A stretch of DNA of 64,000 nt from an uncultured Xylophilus sp. GTDB taxonomy: Bacteria > Pseudomonadota > Gammaproteobacteria > Burkholderiales > Burkholderiaceae_C. The stretch is taken from the NCBI GenBank assembly GCA_913776965.1, contig CAJYQL010000025.1:1-64000 (forward strand), read 5' to 3'. Both the position numbers and the translations under genes were made by a program. Each line of letters begins with the position of its first letter. Positions within the stretch are counted from its first letter, which is position 1. The notes below the pieces were generated by a model. That model saw nothing but the letters and a program-made list of their open reading frames with translations. It was not told the DNA's origin and searched no databases. Of the stretch, positions 24,871 to 31,620 are shown piece by piece.

Positions 24871-25560
24871 ATGGCCGCACCCAACGCAAAAATTGCCCGT
24901 CGTCCGAACGCGACGTTGGCGACCAACATGCGCACGCTGATGGGCGATTTGTCGATCGGCGCTCTCCGGGAACGAATGGCTGGAGCGGGCTACGCCATCG
25001 GCCAAGGCACGATCGACCGCGTACTAAAAGGCGATGACGGCGTCAGGCTGGAATCGCTGCGAAAGATCGCCGAGTACTTCGACGTCACGCTGGACAACTT
25101 CCTGCAGATAGAGCTCGGCCGGCAGAACGAGACGCCTGTGGATCAGGACTTCGTTGCCGTTCGCCGCGCCGATGTGAAGTTCTCGAATGGAGAAGGTCGG
25201 GTCGTCTACCAGGAGGACGACCGGCCGCCACTCGTATTCCGCAGCGACTTTCTGCGCAAGCTGGGCATTGCGCCAGGCAATGCGCTAGTGGTCGATGCTG
25301 CTGGCGTCAGCAACGAGCCGAAGATCGCGGACGGCGCAGTGGTGCTGGTGAACCGCGGCGACCGCGAGCGGCTGGACGGCGACTTCTTCGCGTTCCGCGT
25401 AGATGGAAATCTGCTGATCAAGCGACTGGAGTTGCTTGAAGGCGCCGGCATCGTTGCGACGGCCGAGAACCCCAACTTCAAGCCAAAGATGAAGATCTAC
25501 TCGAATGAGGATGATTTCGAGGTCATTGGCCGGGCAGTGTGGACGGGCAGCGTCCTCTAA
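24871..25560 (+). CDS. CI-like prophage repressor with S24 peptidase domain
   Basis: 229 residues. Residues 30-80 form an N-terminal DNA-binding domain (IGQGTIDRVLKGDDGVRLESLRKIAEYF, helix-turn-helix). The C-terminal half is an S24/LexA-like domain: FRSDFLRKLGI, DGAVVLVNRGDRERLDGDFF, and KRLELLEGAGIVATAENPNF. A Ser/Lys dyad would mediate RecA-stimulated self-cleavage; the strand ALVVDAAGVSNEPKIADGAVV is the expected location, but I cannot name the catalytic pair with certainty. It maintains lysogeny. It is transcribed away from the Cro-like gene. Confidence 0.88.
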   Translation: MAAPNAKIARRPNATLATNMRTLMGDLSIGALRERMAGAGYAIGQGTIDRVLKGDDGVRLESLRKIAEYFDVTLDNFLQIELGRQNETPVDQDFVAVRRADVKFSNGEGRVVYQEDDRPPLVFRSDFLRKLGIAPGNALVVDAAGVSNEPKIADGAVVLVNRGDRERLDGDFFAFRVDGNLLIKRLELLEGAGIVATAENPNFKPKMKIYSNEDDFEVIGRAVWTGSVL

Positions 25561-25596
25561 ATTTCACTTAAGGCAAAACTAAAGGAGAGGGAAAAT

Positions 25597-26166
25597 ATGG
25601 AGAATTTCCTAGGATTTCTTCCGCTATTGCTGGTCATCGCGACACTGATCGGCGTGCTGATCTTCATGCGCAACCGACGCAAAAAGTATGGCACCCCTCC
25701 CCTTAAAGGAGTTGCCGGCTGGCTCGCTTGGCTTGTATTTTGTTTGATCGTGCTTGCACCGTTAATTGCCATATCAACCACGGCCAACGAGATCAGTTCG
25801 TCAGAAAGGCTATACCCGAACCTTGTGGGTAAGGCGTTTTGGGAAAATCTCAAGATGTGGACTTGGTTTCTTTCAGCGATCCAAGCAAGTGCGTTCTTTC
25901 TCGCTGGCATTCGGCTCTGGAAATTCCACAACCCGAAGTCAGTTATGTATACGCAGCTAGCGTTTTGGATCGCCGGTTTAGGTATTAATTTCTTTGCCGC
26001 CTTCGCTTTGGTCCCTCTCGTCACCGGCGTGTCCGAAGCGCCGAGTTCAACTGCCGTAGGCGAACTGGCCAAAACTCTCATTACCGTAGCCGTGTGGTCG
26101 CTTTACCTGAAAGTTTCCAAACGTGTTCAAGCCACATACTATGCTGATCAGCCCGTACTGGCGTGA
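25597..26166 (+). CDS. DUF2569-like membrane protein, likely lysogenic conversion gene
   Basis: 189 residues, strongly hydrophobic: spans at about residues 5-23, 40-58, 88-107, 123-145 and possibly a fifth near 158-172. The GVAGWLAWLVF motif at the second span and the general layout resemble DUF2569. A ribosome site (AAAGGAGAGG) precedes ATG 25597. The base composition is clearly lower in GC than the flanking phage genes, indicating recent acquisition. Its place downstream of the repressor, where lysogens express accessory 'moron' genes, suggests a superinfection-exclusion or host-conversion role; this is inference. Confidence 0.65.
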   Translation: MENFLGFLPLLLVIATLIGVLIFMRNRRKKYGTPPLKGVAGWLAWLVFCLIVLAPLIAISTTANEISSSERLYPNLVGKAFWENLKMWTWFLSAIQASAFFLAGIRLWKFHNPKSVMYTQLAFWIAGLGINFFAAFALVPLVTGVSEAPSSTAVGELAKTLITVAVWSLYLKVSKRVQATYYADQPVLA

Positions 26167-26304
26167 TATTGACTACACAGAGATGCCCTTGCAGGGTTGT
26201 CGGTTTCGGTGCTCAAGTACAGGTAGCTGAATTGCTTAACCAATGCGGCCAATCTAAGTAGTACAAGTGCGCAGATGGGGCTTCTATCGTCCCATGCCTA
26301 ATCT

Positions 26305-26505
26305 TTAATCTTGAGGATCTGCGAGCTCTTCGTTTCCGCCACGGCCGTGGCCAGTGGCAACGCTTTCTTCACTCCCGCCCTGGCTCGGATTGCCGTTGCG
26401 CTTGCGCGCCTCTTCCGCGTCATTCAGGGCGACCGTATCGTTGCCCCGCTCTCCAGTTTCGGCCTTGTCCTGTTCACTGTCTTTGGGTTGCATGGTGAGC
26501 TCCAA
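26305..26505 (-). CDS. Small acidic low-complexity protein, uncertain
   Basis: 66 residues, mostly Glu/Asp/Gly/Ser (KDSEQDKAETGERGND and similar), with no hydrophobic core and no motif. It would be disordered. It reads in the same direction as the 343-residue gene, about 200 bases downstream, with tRNA-fragment-like hairpins between them. It could be translated from ATG 26505 or ATG 26493. The composition is not typical of a random frame in GC-rich DNA, but support is limited. Confidence 0.4.
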   Translation of the reverse strand: MELTMQPKDSEQDKAETGERGNDTVALNDAEEARKRNGNPSQGGSEESVATGHGRGGNEELADPQD

Positions 26506-26572
26506 GTTGATGAGCTTTCACCGTAGGCAGCCAGCCGGCCTGCTGGTGTAGGTGGAGGCCGCAGACGTTTCG

Positions 26573-26678
26573 ATGCCGGAGGAAGGAATCGAACCGGCAT
26601 GCTCGATGTTCGTTGCCGGAGAGATGAATCGAACAGGAAAGCTACTCGGGCGCTGGCATGCTGCACATTCGCTTCCTG
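26573..26678 (-). repeat. tRNA T-arm-like hairpins between the 343-residue gene and the small acidic ORF
   Basis: On the minus strand two T-loop consensus sequences occur about 40 bases apart: GTTCGATTC (26626-26634) and GGTTCGATTCC (26586-26596). The second sits in a hairpin with 7-bp arms ATGCCGG/CCGGCAT (26573-26579 and 26594-26600). The first is flanked by an imperfect stem CAGGAAGC/GCTTTCCTG (26634-26678). Both are followed by a similar CTCCGGCA-CGAA stretch that resembles a tRNA 3' end. No complete cloverleaf was found. They may be remnants of tRNA genes or a structured RNA. Confidence 0.55.
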
Positions 26679-26704
26679 TCGAGGGGACCGTGCGGAGACA
26701 GCCT

Positions 26705-27736
26705 TTAAGTCGCGATGATCCGTCGCTCAGGCTTGATGTGCGCTTGGCCTGTTGGGTAGAACTCATCGATCATCAGCGGCAAGGCAACGTCTTCTTTCAC
26801 GACATGAATCGTCTTGTCGCGACTGAAGAATCCATGCCCTTTCTGAACCTGGCTCGCAACGACGAGGTGTGGCTGATTCTTCACCACCCTGAATTTCTCT
26901 TTTGTGTACTTGTGGGTAAGGATGGTGGTGTCGCTTTTCTTGACCAATCGATAGGTCGTTGCAGTAGCGTTGCGCTGCAGATAAAAGGACCACAGGCGTC
27001 CGAACCGAATGCCAAATACGGATGCCCACTCCTTCACCTCGCGAATTTCCATGGTGTCCCGGTGATCCGCCTGTAAGAACTGCTTGAACCCCATGGCCCA
27101 GGGCGTGTTCATGTACTCAAGCTTGTTGGCTTCACGCAGGTGATCGTCGATCGGTCGCCCGGTTTTCACAGAGATCCCGTTCAACATGTCGCGCCAGAAA
27201 GCGACCGCGTCAGTCTTCAATGCCCCGTTGATGCCGGCATGAACGATGCGCGGACGGGCCGGATGTCCATCGACGAACACAGAACAACCGCTGAGCGCAG
27301 CAGTGAAAAATAGCCGTGGATGCTCGGCGATGTTGTCCATGTCCGCTCCGACATCAGGGAGCCGCATTTCCATCAGCTTGCCGCTGCACCAAGGTAGGTA
27401 GTAGATCGGCACCAAGCCGTCCGCTTCCTCCATGGTGATCTTGAAAGTCTTGGCGCCAGGCTTGTCGCGCTCGACTGTTGTCACGTCGGCCCACACGACT
27501 TTGCCGCCTATCACCTGCTGGTAATCGATGCGTTCCACGCTGGGCGGCAGGACCGTATGGTTAGGGTCGGACCAAAGCTCCAGCGACTTCGTCAATGTCT
27601 GGTTGGCGACCAACGTTGCGAGCCGCCCAGGAACAGGAACGGTGCGGCTTCCAGCGTCGTCCGGTGGCGATACCGCGTATCGCTTGAAGAAGTCCATCGG
27701 ACGAGCAAGCAGCAACTCGTTGTCAGCATTCGCCAT
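26705..27736 (-). CDS. Unknown 343-residue prophage accessory protein
   Basis: The protein starts MANADNELLLARPMDFFKRY at ATG 27736 with GGAGG and AAGGG purine tracts upstream. It is soluble and of mixed alpha/beta composition. Distinctive segments are LATLVANQTLTKSLELWSD, IYYLPWCSGKLMEMRLPD, FFTAALSGCSVFVDGHPARP followed by RIVHAGINGALKTDAVAFW, and a C-terminal Lys-rich FRVVKNQPHLVV. I do not recognise the family. The FFTAxLSGCxVFV-HAG combination hints at an enzyme core with Cys and His, but no function can be named. It is transcribed from the operator/anticodon-array side and is flanked on both sides by tRNA-like sequence. Confidence 0.7.
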   Translation of the reverse strand: MANADNELLLARPMDFFKRYAVSPPDDAGSRTVPVPGRLATLVANQTLTKSLELWSDPNHTVLPPSVERIDYQQVIGGKVVWADVTTVERDKPGAKTFKITMEEADGLVPIYYLPWCSGKLMEMRLPDVGADMDNIAEHPRLFFTAALSGCSVFVDGHPARPRIVHAGINGALKTDAVAFWRDMLNGISVKTGRPIDDHLREANKLEYMNTPWAMGFKQFLQADHRDTMEIREVKEWASVFGIRFGRLWSFYLQRNATATTYRLVKKSDTTILTHKYTKEKFRVVKNQPHLVVASQVQKGHGFFSRDKTIHVVKEDVALPLMIDEFYPTGQAHIKPERRIIAT

Positions 27737-27818
27737 GGGCAGCCCTTAGTGCCTCCACAGGCACACACGATCAAAGCGTACAGCATCACCACGAAACAGC
27801 CTAAGCGGCGCCCATGCG

Positions 27819-27845
27819 AACGCCTAGGAACTATCCGAAGGCGTT
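27819..27845 (-). terminator. Hairpin after the tRNA-like array
   Basis: AACGCCT and AGGCGTT form a perfect 7-bp stem with a 13-base loop, placed just downstream (minus strand) of the anticodon-arm array and before the 343-residue gene. No T-tract follows, so it may be a processing or attenuating hairpin rather than a full terminator. Confidence 0.45.
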
Positions 27846-27851
27846 GTACAG

Positions 27852-28041
27852 GTGTGGCAGAAGCTCAGGGATTCGAACCGTCCATCTCACCTCGACGGCG
27901 GGACCCCTACCTTGTGAAGGCAGTAGCCGGCCGAGGGTCGTCAGCTCAACGGATTAAAAGTCCGGTGCTCAAGCCACACGAGCGGGGGATTTTGAGTCCC
28001 CTGCCCTGCTCCGGTCAGTGACAAAGGGATTATGAGTCCCC
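27852..28041 (-). ncRNA. Array of four tRNA anticodon stem-loop mimics
   Basis: Read on the minus strand, four hairpins with exact anticodon-arm geometry follow each other. Met-type: stem GGGGA/TCCCT, loop CTCATAA, anticodon CAU at 28034-28032. Leu-type: GGGGA/TCCCC, loop CTCAAAA, CAA at 27994-27992. Lys-type: CGGA/TCCG, loop CTTTTAA, UUU at 27958-27956. Val-type: CTGCC/GGTAG, loop TTCACAA, CAC at 27916-27914. Every loop has 7 bases with U33 and A37-A38. The first three are preceded by GAGCA, like the 3' side of a tRNA D-arm. No T-arm or acceptor lies between them. A T-loop-like GGTTCGAATCCC occurs at 27868-27879, and GTGTGGC/GCCACAC (27973-27979 with 27852-27858) forms a 7-bp acceptor-like stem around the last two arms. 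That such a transcript is made is inference. Confidence 0.75.
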
Positions 28042-28093
28042 TGCTCCCTATCTATCTGCACCCACGCATAGTGAAAGACAATCGCCGCTCCAT

Positions 28094-28128
28094 ACCGATA
28101 TCGGTTGCGTTAACGTACTGATATCGGT
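28094..28128. promoter_or_regulatory. Operator pair with promoter for the rightward early operon
   Basis: ACCGATATCGGT (28094-28105, perfect palindrome) and ACTGATATCGGT (28117-28128) flank and overlap a plausible plus-strand promoter: TTGCGT (28104-28109), 17-bp spacer, TACGAT (28127-28132). The boxes match those beside the repressor gene, so the CI-like or Cro-like protein should control this region. Confidence 0.75.
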
Positions 28129-28175
28129 ACGATTCGCACTCAGCAGCCGTTTGGTGCTGATGGCCGGGAGATGCA

Positions 28176-28325
28176 ATGAACAGCCAGAACCTCAGTGGGA
28201 AATTGGGAAATCAACCGACTGCACACCCGAACAGTGACCGTGCGCGGGTCGCTACTGCGAACTCGACTCGCCATCGGATTCAACTGCGAGATCGCGTGCT
28301 TTGCGCGCCTCCTCCAAAGTGCTAA
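28176..28325 (+). CDS. Possible leader ORF after the early promoter
   Basis: 49 codons from ATG 28176 (MNSQNLSGKLGNQPTAHPNS) to TAA 28325, the first start downstream of the promoter at 28104-28132. Its last 74 bases overlap the 3' end of the convergent Arc-like gene. The product is hydrophilic with no motif. A weak GGGAGATG ribosome site lies upstream. A shorter frame from 28160 is an alternative. Low confidence. Confidence 0.3.
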   Translation: MNSQNLSGKLGNQPTAHPNSDRARVATANSTRHRIQLRDRVLCAPPPKC

Positions 28326-28743
28326 TCAATCGGGCGCCGGTGTCGCGCAGGTTCTCGTGAATCAAGTTGACTTGGTCCTCGTCGGCTTGACCGAAGACTT
28401 CAATGAGGGAATCGATCTTGATCTTCACCTCTTCCAGTATTTCCCGGTCGGCCTCACGAATTTCGGAACGCAGCATTGGCATCAACCAGCGAGCGTAGTG
28501 CGCAGCCATTCCTACCGTGAGATGCAGGAGCTCACGCTGAGACTCCAGATCCGCCACTCGGTAGCGCAGCTCATCGATTCTTTTTTCAAGATCGCTGTCG
28601 GTCTGCGGATGAAGCGTGAGCTCCAAGCGATCAACCAACTCGCTGTTGAGACTCACACCATTCCGCTTAGCAGAACGCTCCATCGTGGCACGAAGCGACG
28701 CTGGCATTCGGAGAGGGTAGGGAGCTTGCTGTTTCGGTTCCAT
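28252..28743 (-). CDS. Arc-type ribbon-helix-helix regulator with coiled-coil tail
   Basis: 163 residues from ATG 28743. Residues 9-45 (APYPLRMPASLRATMERSAKRNG followed by VSLNSELVDRLE) are a typical Arc/MetJ ribbon-helix-helix. The rest is a long charged helix region (QTDSDLEKRIDELRYRVADLESQ) ending in an acidic tail. Arc-like proteins in prophages regulate antirepressor genes, as Arc and Mnt do in P22. It is transcribed divergently from a second small Arc-like gene that precedes an antirepressor, which matches that scheme. Confidence 0.8.
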   Translation of the reverse strand: MEPKQQAPYPLRMPASLRATMERSAKRNGVSLNSELVDRLELTLHPQTDSDLEKRIDELRYRVADLESQRELLHLTVGMAAHYARWLMPMLRSEIREADREILEEVKIKIDSLIEVFGQADEDQVNLIHENLRDTGARLISTLEEARKARDLAVESDGESSSQ

Positions 28744-28826
28744 CTTCGAATGATCGACTCTTTGAGAATCTTTTACAAAGAATCTAGTTGACTCACCTAG
28801 AAAGATTCTTGGAGAATCTACCAACC
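28744..28826. promoter_or_regulatory. Divergent Arc-box control region
   Basis: The 83-bp gap between two Arc-like genes has four related boxes: GAGAATCT, AAGAATCT, AAGATTCTT (inverted) and GAGAATCT. They are candidate ribbon-helix-helix half-sites. The region is AT-rich compared with its surroundings and includes TTGACT near 28791, a possible -35 element. Confidence 0.6.
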
Positions 28827-29009
28827 ATGACAGCTGAGCGTCACCAACTAACGCCTACCCCAGTCCGCATTCCACCCGACATCAAAGTTCGGTTGCAGGC
28901 AGAGGCGGTTGCGAACGACCGTAGCCTGAACGGCGAAATTCTTGCCCGCCTGCGCTCGACCTTCAGGTCCGAGAGCGCCTCACAACCCGAAACGAAAGGA
29001 CAGCAATGA
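28827..29009 (+). CDS. Small Arc-like ribbon-helix-helix protein
   Basis: 60 residues from ATG 28827 (MTAERHQLTPTPVRIPPDIK). The segment PVRIPPDIKVRLQAEAVANDRSLNGEIL is a minimal Arc/Mnt ribbon-helix-helix, with little else attached. It overlaps the start of the antirepressor gene (ATGA), so the two are coupled, as in the P22 arc-ant operon. A longer frame from 28788 exists but would cover the boxed control region. Confidence 0.75.
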   Translation: MTAERHQLTPTPVRIPPDIKVRLQAEAVANDRSLNGEILARLRSTFRSESASQPETKGQQ

Positions 29010-29773
29010 GCAAGATCGTTCCCTACCATTTCGATGGTGCGAGCATCCGCGCACTCGAGATCGATGGCGAGCCGCACTTTGTCGGCAAAGATGTCGCTGA
29101 GGCGCTGGGCTATGTACGTCCTAACGACGCGCTGCAACAGCACTGCAAGGGGGCGGCGAAACACCGTCCCCTTCCCACGGGGGGCGGCATTCAGCAGATG
29201 CGTGTCATCAACGAACCAGACATGCTGCGTCTGATCGTGAACAGCACCCTCCCCGCTGCCGAGCGTTTCGAGCGCTGGGTGTTCGAAGAGGTGCTCCCGT
29301 CGATCCGCAAGACTGGCAGCTACACCGCGAAGAAGCCCGGCAGTCCGCTGCGCGCCACATCTGAAGCAGCCAAGGCGTTCCCTGCCCTGGTCCGCTGTGC
29401 CCGCCTGCTGGGGTGCGACAAGAACGCTGCAGCCATCTCGGCCAATCAGGCGATCTACGCGATGACGGATATCAACCTGATGCAGCAGCTGGGCCGAACC
29501 CACTTGGTCGCGCAGGAGCAGGACAGCCAGTGGTACACGCCGACGGAGCTGGGCAAGGAAATCGGCACCAGTGCCCGTGGCATGAACCTACTGCTTGCCG
29601 AAGCGGGCCTGCAGGTCAAGATCGGCGAGAAGTGGGAACACACCGAAGCCGGTCGCGACTTCTGCCGGATGTTCGACACCGGCAAGAAGCACGGCAGCGG
29701 TGTACCGGTGACCCAACTGAAGTGGTCGCGCAACGTGCTGCCGATGCTGGGTGAGTCGAGGGACGCTGCGTGA
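29006..29773 (+). CDS. Phage antirepressor (BRO-N and ANT domains)
   Basis: 255 residues. The N-terminal BRO-N domain is clear: FDGASIRALEIDGEPHFVGKDVAEALGY, INEPDMLRLIVNSTLPAAERFERWVFEEVLPSIRKTG. The C-terminal part (QWYTPTELGKEIGTSARGMNLLLAEAG and WEHTEAGRDFCRMFDTGKKHGSG) matches the KilAC/ANT type. Antirepressors bind the phage repressor and induce the lytic cycle. It is controlled here by the upstream Arc-like gene. Confidence 0.9.
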   Translation: MSKIVPYHFDGASIRALEIDGEPHFVGKDVAEALGYVRPNDALQQHCKGAAKHRPLPTGGGIQQMRVINEPDMLRLIVNSTLPAAERFERWVFEEVLPSIRKTGSYTAKKPGSPLRATSEAAKAFPALVRCARLLGCDKNAAAISANQAIYAMTDINLMQQLGRTHLVAQEQDSQWYTPTELGKEIGTSARGMNLLLAEAGLQVKIGEKWEHTEAGRDFCRMFDTGKKHGSGVPVTQLKWSRNVLPMLGESRDAA

Positions 29774-29792
29774 TGCCTCACCCGGAAAAGAC

Positions 29793-29828
29793 GAAGCCGG
29801 AATGCGCTTGGACCCGCAAACCGGCTTC
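29793..29828 (+). terminator. Hairpin after the antirepressor gene
   Basis: GAAGCCGG and CCGGCTTC form a perfect 8-bp stem with a 20-base loop, followed by TTGATCC rather than a T-run. It may be a weak terminator or attenuator between the antirepressor and the next gene. Confidence 0.4.
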
Positions 29829-29861
29829 TTGATCCACAACCCTTACCAGGAATCCTGAATC

Positions 29862-30905
29862 ATGACCGCGATTATCGCGCGCCCCGCCGTGGGCGCAACC
29901 CAGGCTGCGCCAGTACCCGGAAAAGCTAGCGAAGAACCCAACCCCCGGCGGGCCCAGCAGGCCGTATCGGTGAGTCCTTCGCTCATCGTCCTGACCATTC
30001 GCCCGGATGGTTTGAAATTCAACGGCAACCGGATCGAACGCGCCCAGGAGGCTGGCTTCGGATTCTTGCGGCGCTCCGGTCACATCGGCTTCGCAGATCC
30101 CGACACCGGAAAGGAGATCGCCAGGCACGTCGTGAACAACAACGATGAGGCCTTCGGAACACTGCGCGAGATCCAGGTCCACGTCGATCCCGAGCACTGC
30201 GAGCCGCTCCACCGGTGCGGCACCGAGCTCTTCGCGATGCTGCAGAAGTACTGCACCTTGATCGGCGGACATCTGTGCGATGGAACCGGCAATGCACTCG
30301 CTCACGATGCCTGCCGCGAGATCGCCGAGCACATCGATGCAGTGTCCTTTCGCCGTCGCAAGGAACGGTTGAAGGCGCGCGTCGTCCGCATGCCATCCGG
30401 CGAGATTCGCGAAACCGATGAGCTGAGCTTCAGCTACACGGTCGTTCGCGAGGCCGGCAAGCGGCGGCAGTCTCGACGCTACGTCTATTTCGATGCCCCC
30501 GCCCTGCCCTTCTATGAGGGTCGCGCACGAGGCTACGAGATGGCCAAGGAGTTAGTCGCCTTCTACCAGGCGCACAGCCTGGAACGACCGTACCTGGACA
30601 GGATTCTTCGCGAGGCGATCGAAAAGTCTGAGCGGCACCCTTACGGCGACTTCTACAGGACCGACGTTTCCAACGTCGCAGCCGGCTTCCTTCACTTCAT
30701 CGAAGAGATGGTGGCGCTCGGTTGCCGTCACGTTAATCCGGCATGGTTGAACCACAAGATCAGTTCCAATCGGGCGCTGCATGCGGAGAATGCCGTGGCC
30801 GCAGCCAAAGAAAAAGCTGAGATCGTGGCTAGATTGCGCGCAGGTCGGGAGGCCGCTAAAGCGCGGCGGCTGACGGCCAAAACGAAAGTCGAGGTAGTGG
30901 GATGA
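29862..30905 (+). CDS. Unknown phage early protein
   Basis: 347 residues. The start MTAIIARPAVGATQAAPVPG has AGGAATCC upstream. The first 35 residues are Pro/Ala-rich and probably flexible. The body has alternating helices and a basic middle (FRRRKERLKARVVRMPSGEI), a YVYFDAPALPFYEGRARGYEMAKEL segment and a C-terminal Ala/Lys helix. I recognise no family. It ends in an ATGA overlap with the next gene. Position in the early operon suggests recombination or host-takeover work, but that is only context. Confidence 0.7.
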   Translation: MTAIIARPAVGATQAAPVPGKASEEPNPRRAQQAVSVSPSLIVLTIRPDGLKFNGNRIERAQEAGFGFLRRSGHIGFADPDTGKEIARHVVNNNDEAFGTLREIQVHVDPEHCEPLHRCGTELFAMLQKYCTLIGGHLCDGTGNALAHDACREIAEHIDAVSFRRRKERLKARVVRMPSGEIRETDELSFSYTVVREAGKRRQSRRYVYFDAPALPFYEGRARGYEMAKELVAFYQAHSLERPYLDRILREAIEKSERHPYGDFYRTDVSNVAAGFLHFIEEMVALGCRHVNPAWLNHKISSNRALHAENAVAAAKEKAEIVARLRAGREAAKARRLTAKTKVEVVG

Positions 30906-31396
30906 CTACTGCCCAAATTGACCGTCCGAGAACGTCCCGGGCAACCGCCACTGTCAATGCGTTTTCGGCGACAAAAGCCTCTGCATCGCTGGCCCAGCCA
31001 GCCACATCGAACGGCGTAGTCGACGATGCCTTCGACAGGGTGTACACCTGCCTAACGGAGGCGAATGTCGTGCTCGAAGCAGCGGGCAGCACCATGCACC
31101 GGGACGCGGTGTGGGGAATCGTCCGGCTCGTGAGCGCGGCGACAGATCGCTATTTCGAAGTCACCGGCGACACGACCGTGCAGCGGTGCGAGGATCTGTC
31201 GCAGTCGATCGCCGAAGTGGAAGATCTGCTCAAGATCATCTGTGAGTGGGACGACGATGCGCGGCTGCTGAGCGCAGGGCTGACCTTGGTACGGCTCGCC
31301 CAGCATTCTGTGCAGGAAGGAATTTTCCACCTGCAGGCGGCGAATCGGAATGCAGCTGCAGCCGGTAATGTGGAAATGCAGGAGCATGCACGATGA
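30902..31396 (+). CDS. Unknown phage early protein
   Basis: 164 residues from ATG 30902, overlapping the upstream stop. A 40-residue Ala/Ser/Thr-rich N-terminus is followed by an alpha-helical domain (DDAFDRVYTCLTEANVVLEA, then DLSQSIAEVEDLLKII and LRLA-like end). It resembles small four-helix phage proteins of unknown function near recombination genes. It overlaps the DUF4224 gene (ATGA). No function can be assigned. Confidence 0.65.
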   Translation: MTTAQIDRPRTSRATATVNAFSATKASASLAQPATSNGVVDDAFDRVYTCLTEANVVLEAAGSTMHRDAVWGIVRLVSAATDRYFEVTGDTTVQRCEDLSQSIAEVEDLLKIICEWDDDARLLSAGLTLVRLAQHSVQEGIFHLQAANRNAAAAGNVEMQEHAR

Positions 31397-31620
31397 CCGA
31401 CGTTGTGCTTTCCGAAGAGGAACTGTTCGCCATCACCGGCTACCAGTTGCCCACCAAGCAGCTGAACGTGCTGCACCGCCGAGGCTTCTCGCGTGCGTTC
31501 ATCGGACGCAACGGTGTGGTGCTCGAGCGTGCGCACTACGATGCCGTGTGCCGCGGCTCCGGATCGCCGGATCAGCCGAAGCCCAAGACAGCCAACCTCT
31601 CCTTCCTCCGCCGAGCATGA
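31393..31620 (+). CDS. DUF4224 protein, excisionase-like position
   Basis: 75 residues from ATG 31393. The motif VLSEEELFAITGYQLPTKQL followed by LNVLHRRGF is the DUF4224 signature: a small winged-helix-like protein found directly upstream of tyrosine integrases. These are thought to act as excision directionality or integrase-regulating factors. It overlaps the integrase start (ATGA), supporting a joint role. Function is by analogy. Confidence 0.82.
   Translation: MTDVVLSEEELFAITGYQLPTKQLNVLHRRGFSRAFIGRNGVVLERAHYDAVCRGSGSPDQPKPKTANLSFLRRA

Noticed and set aside
26169..26304. Sequence resembling a tRNA D-arm (GGTAGCTGAATTG) after the membrane protein gene
   Set aside because: No anticodon arm or T-arm could be paired with it, so it is not called as a tRNA or as part of the arrays.
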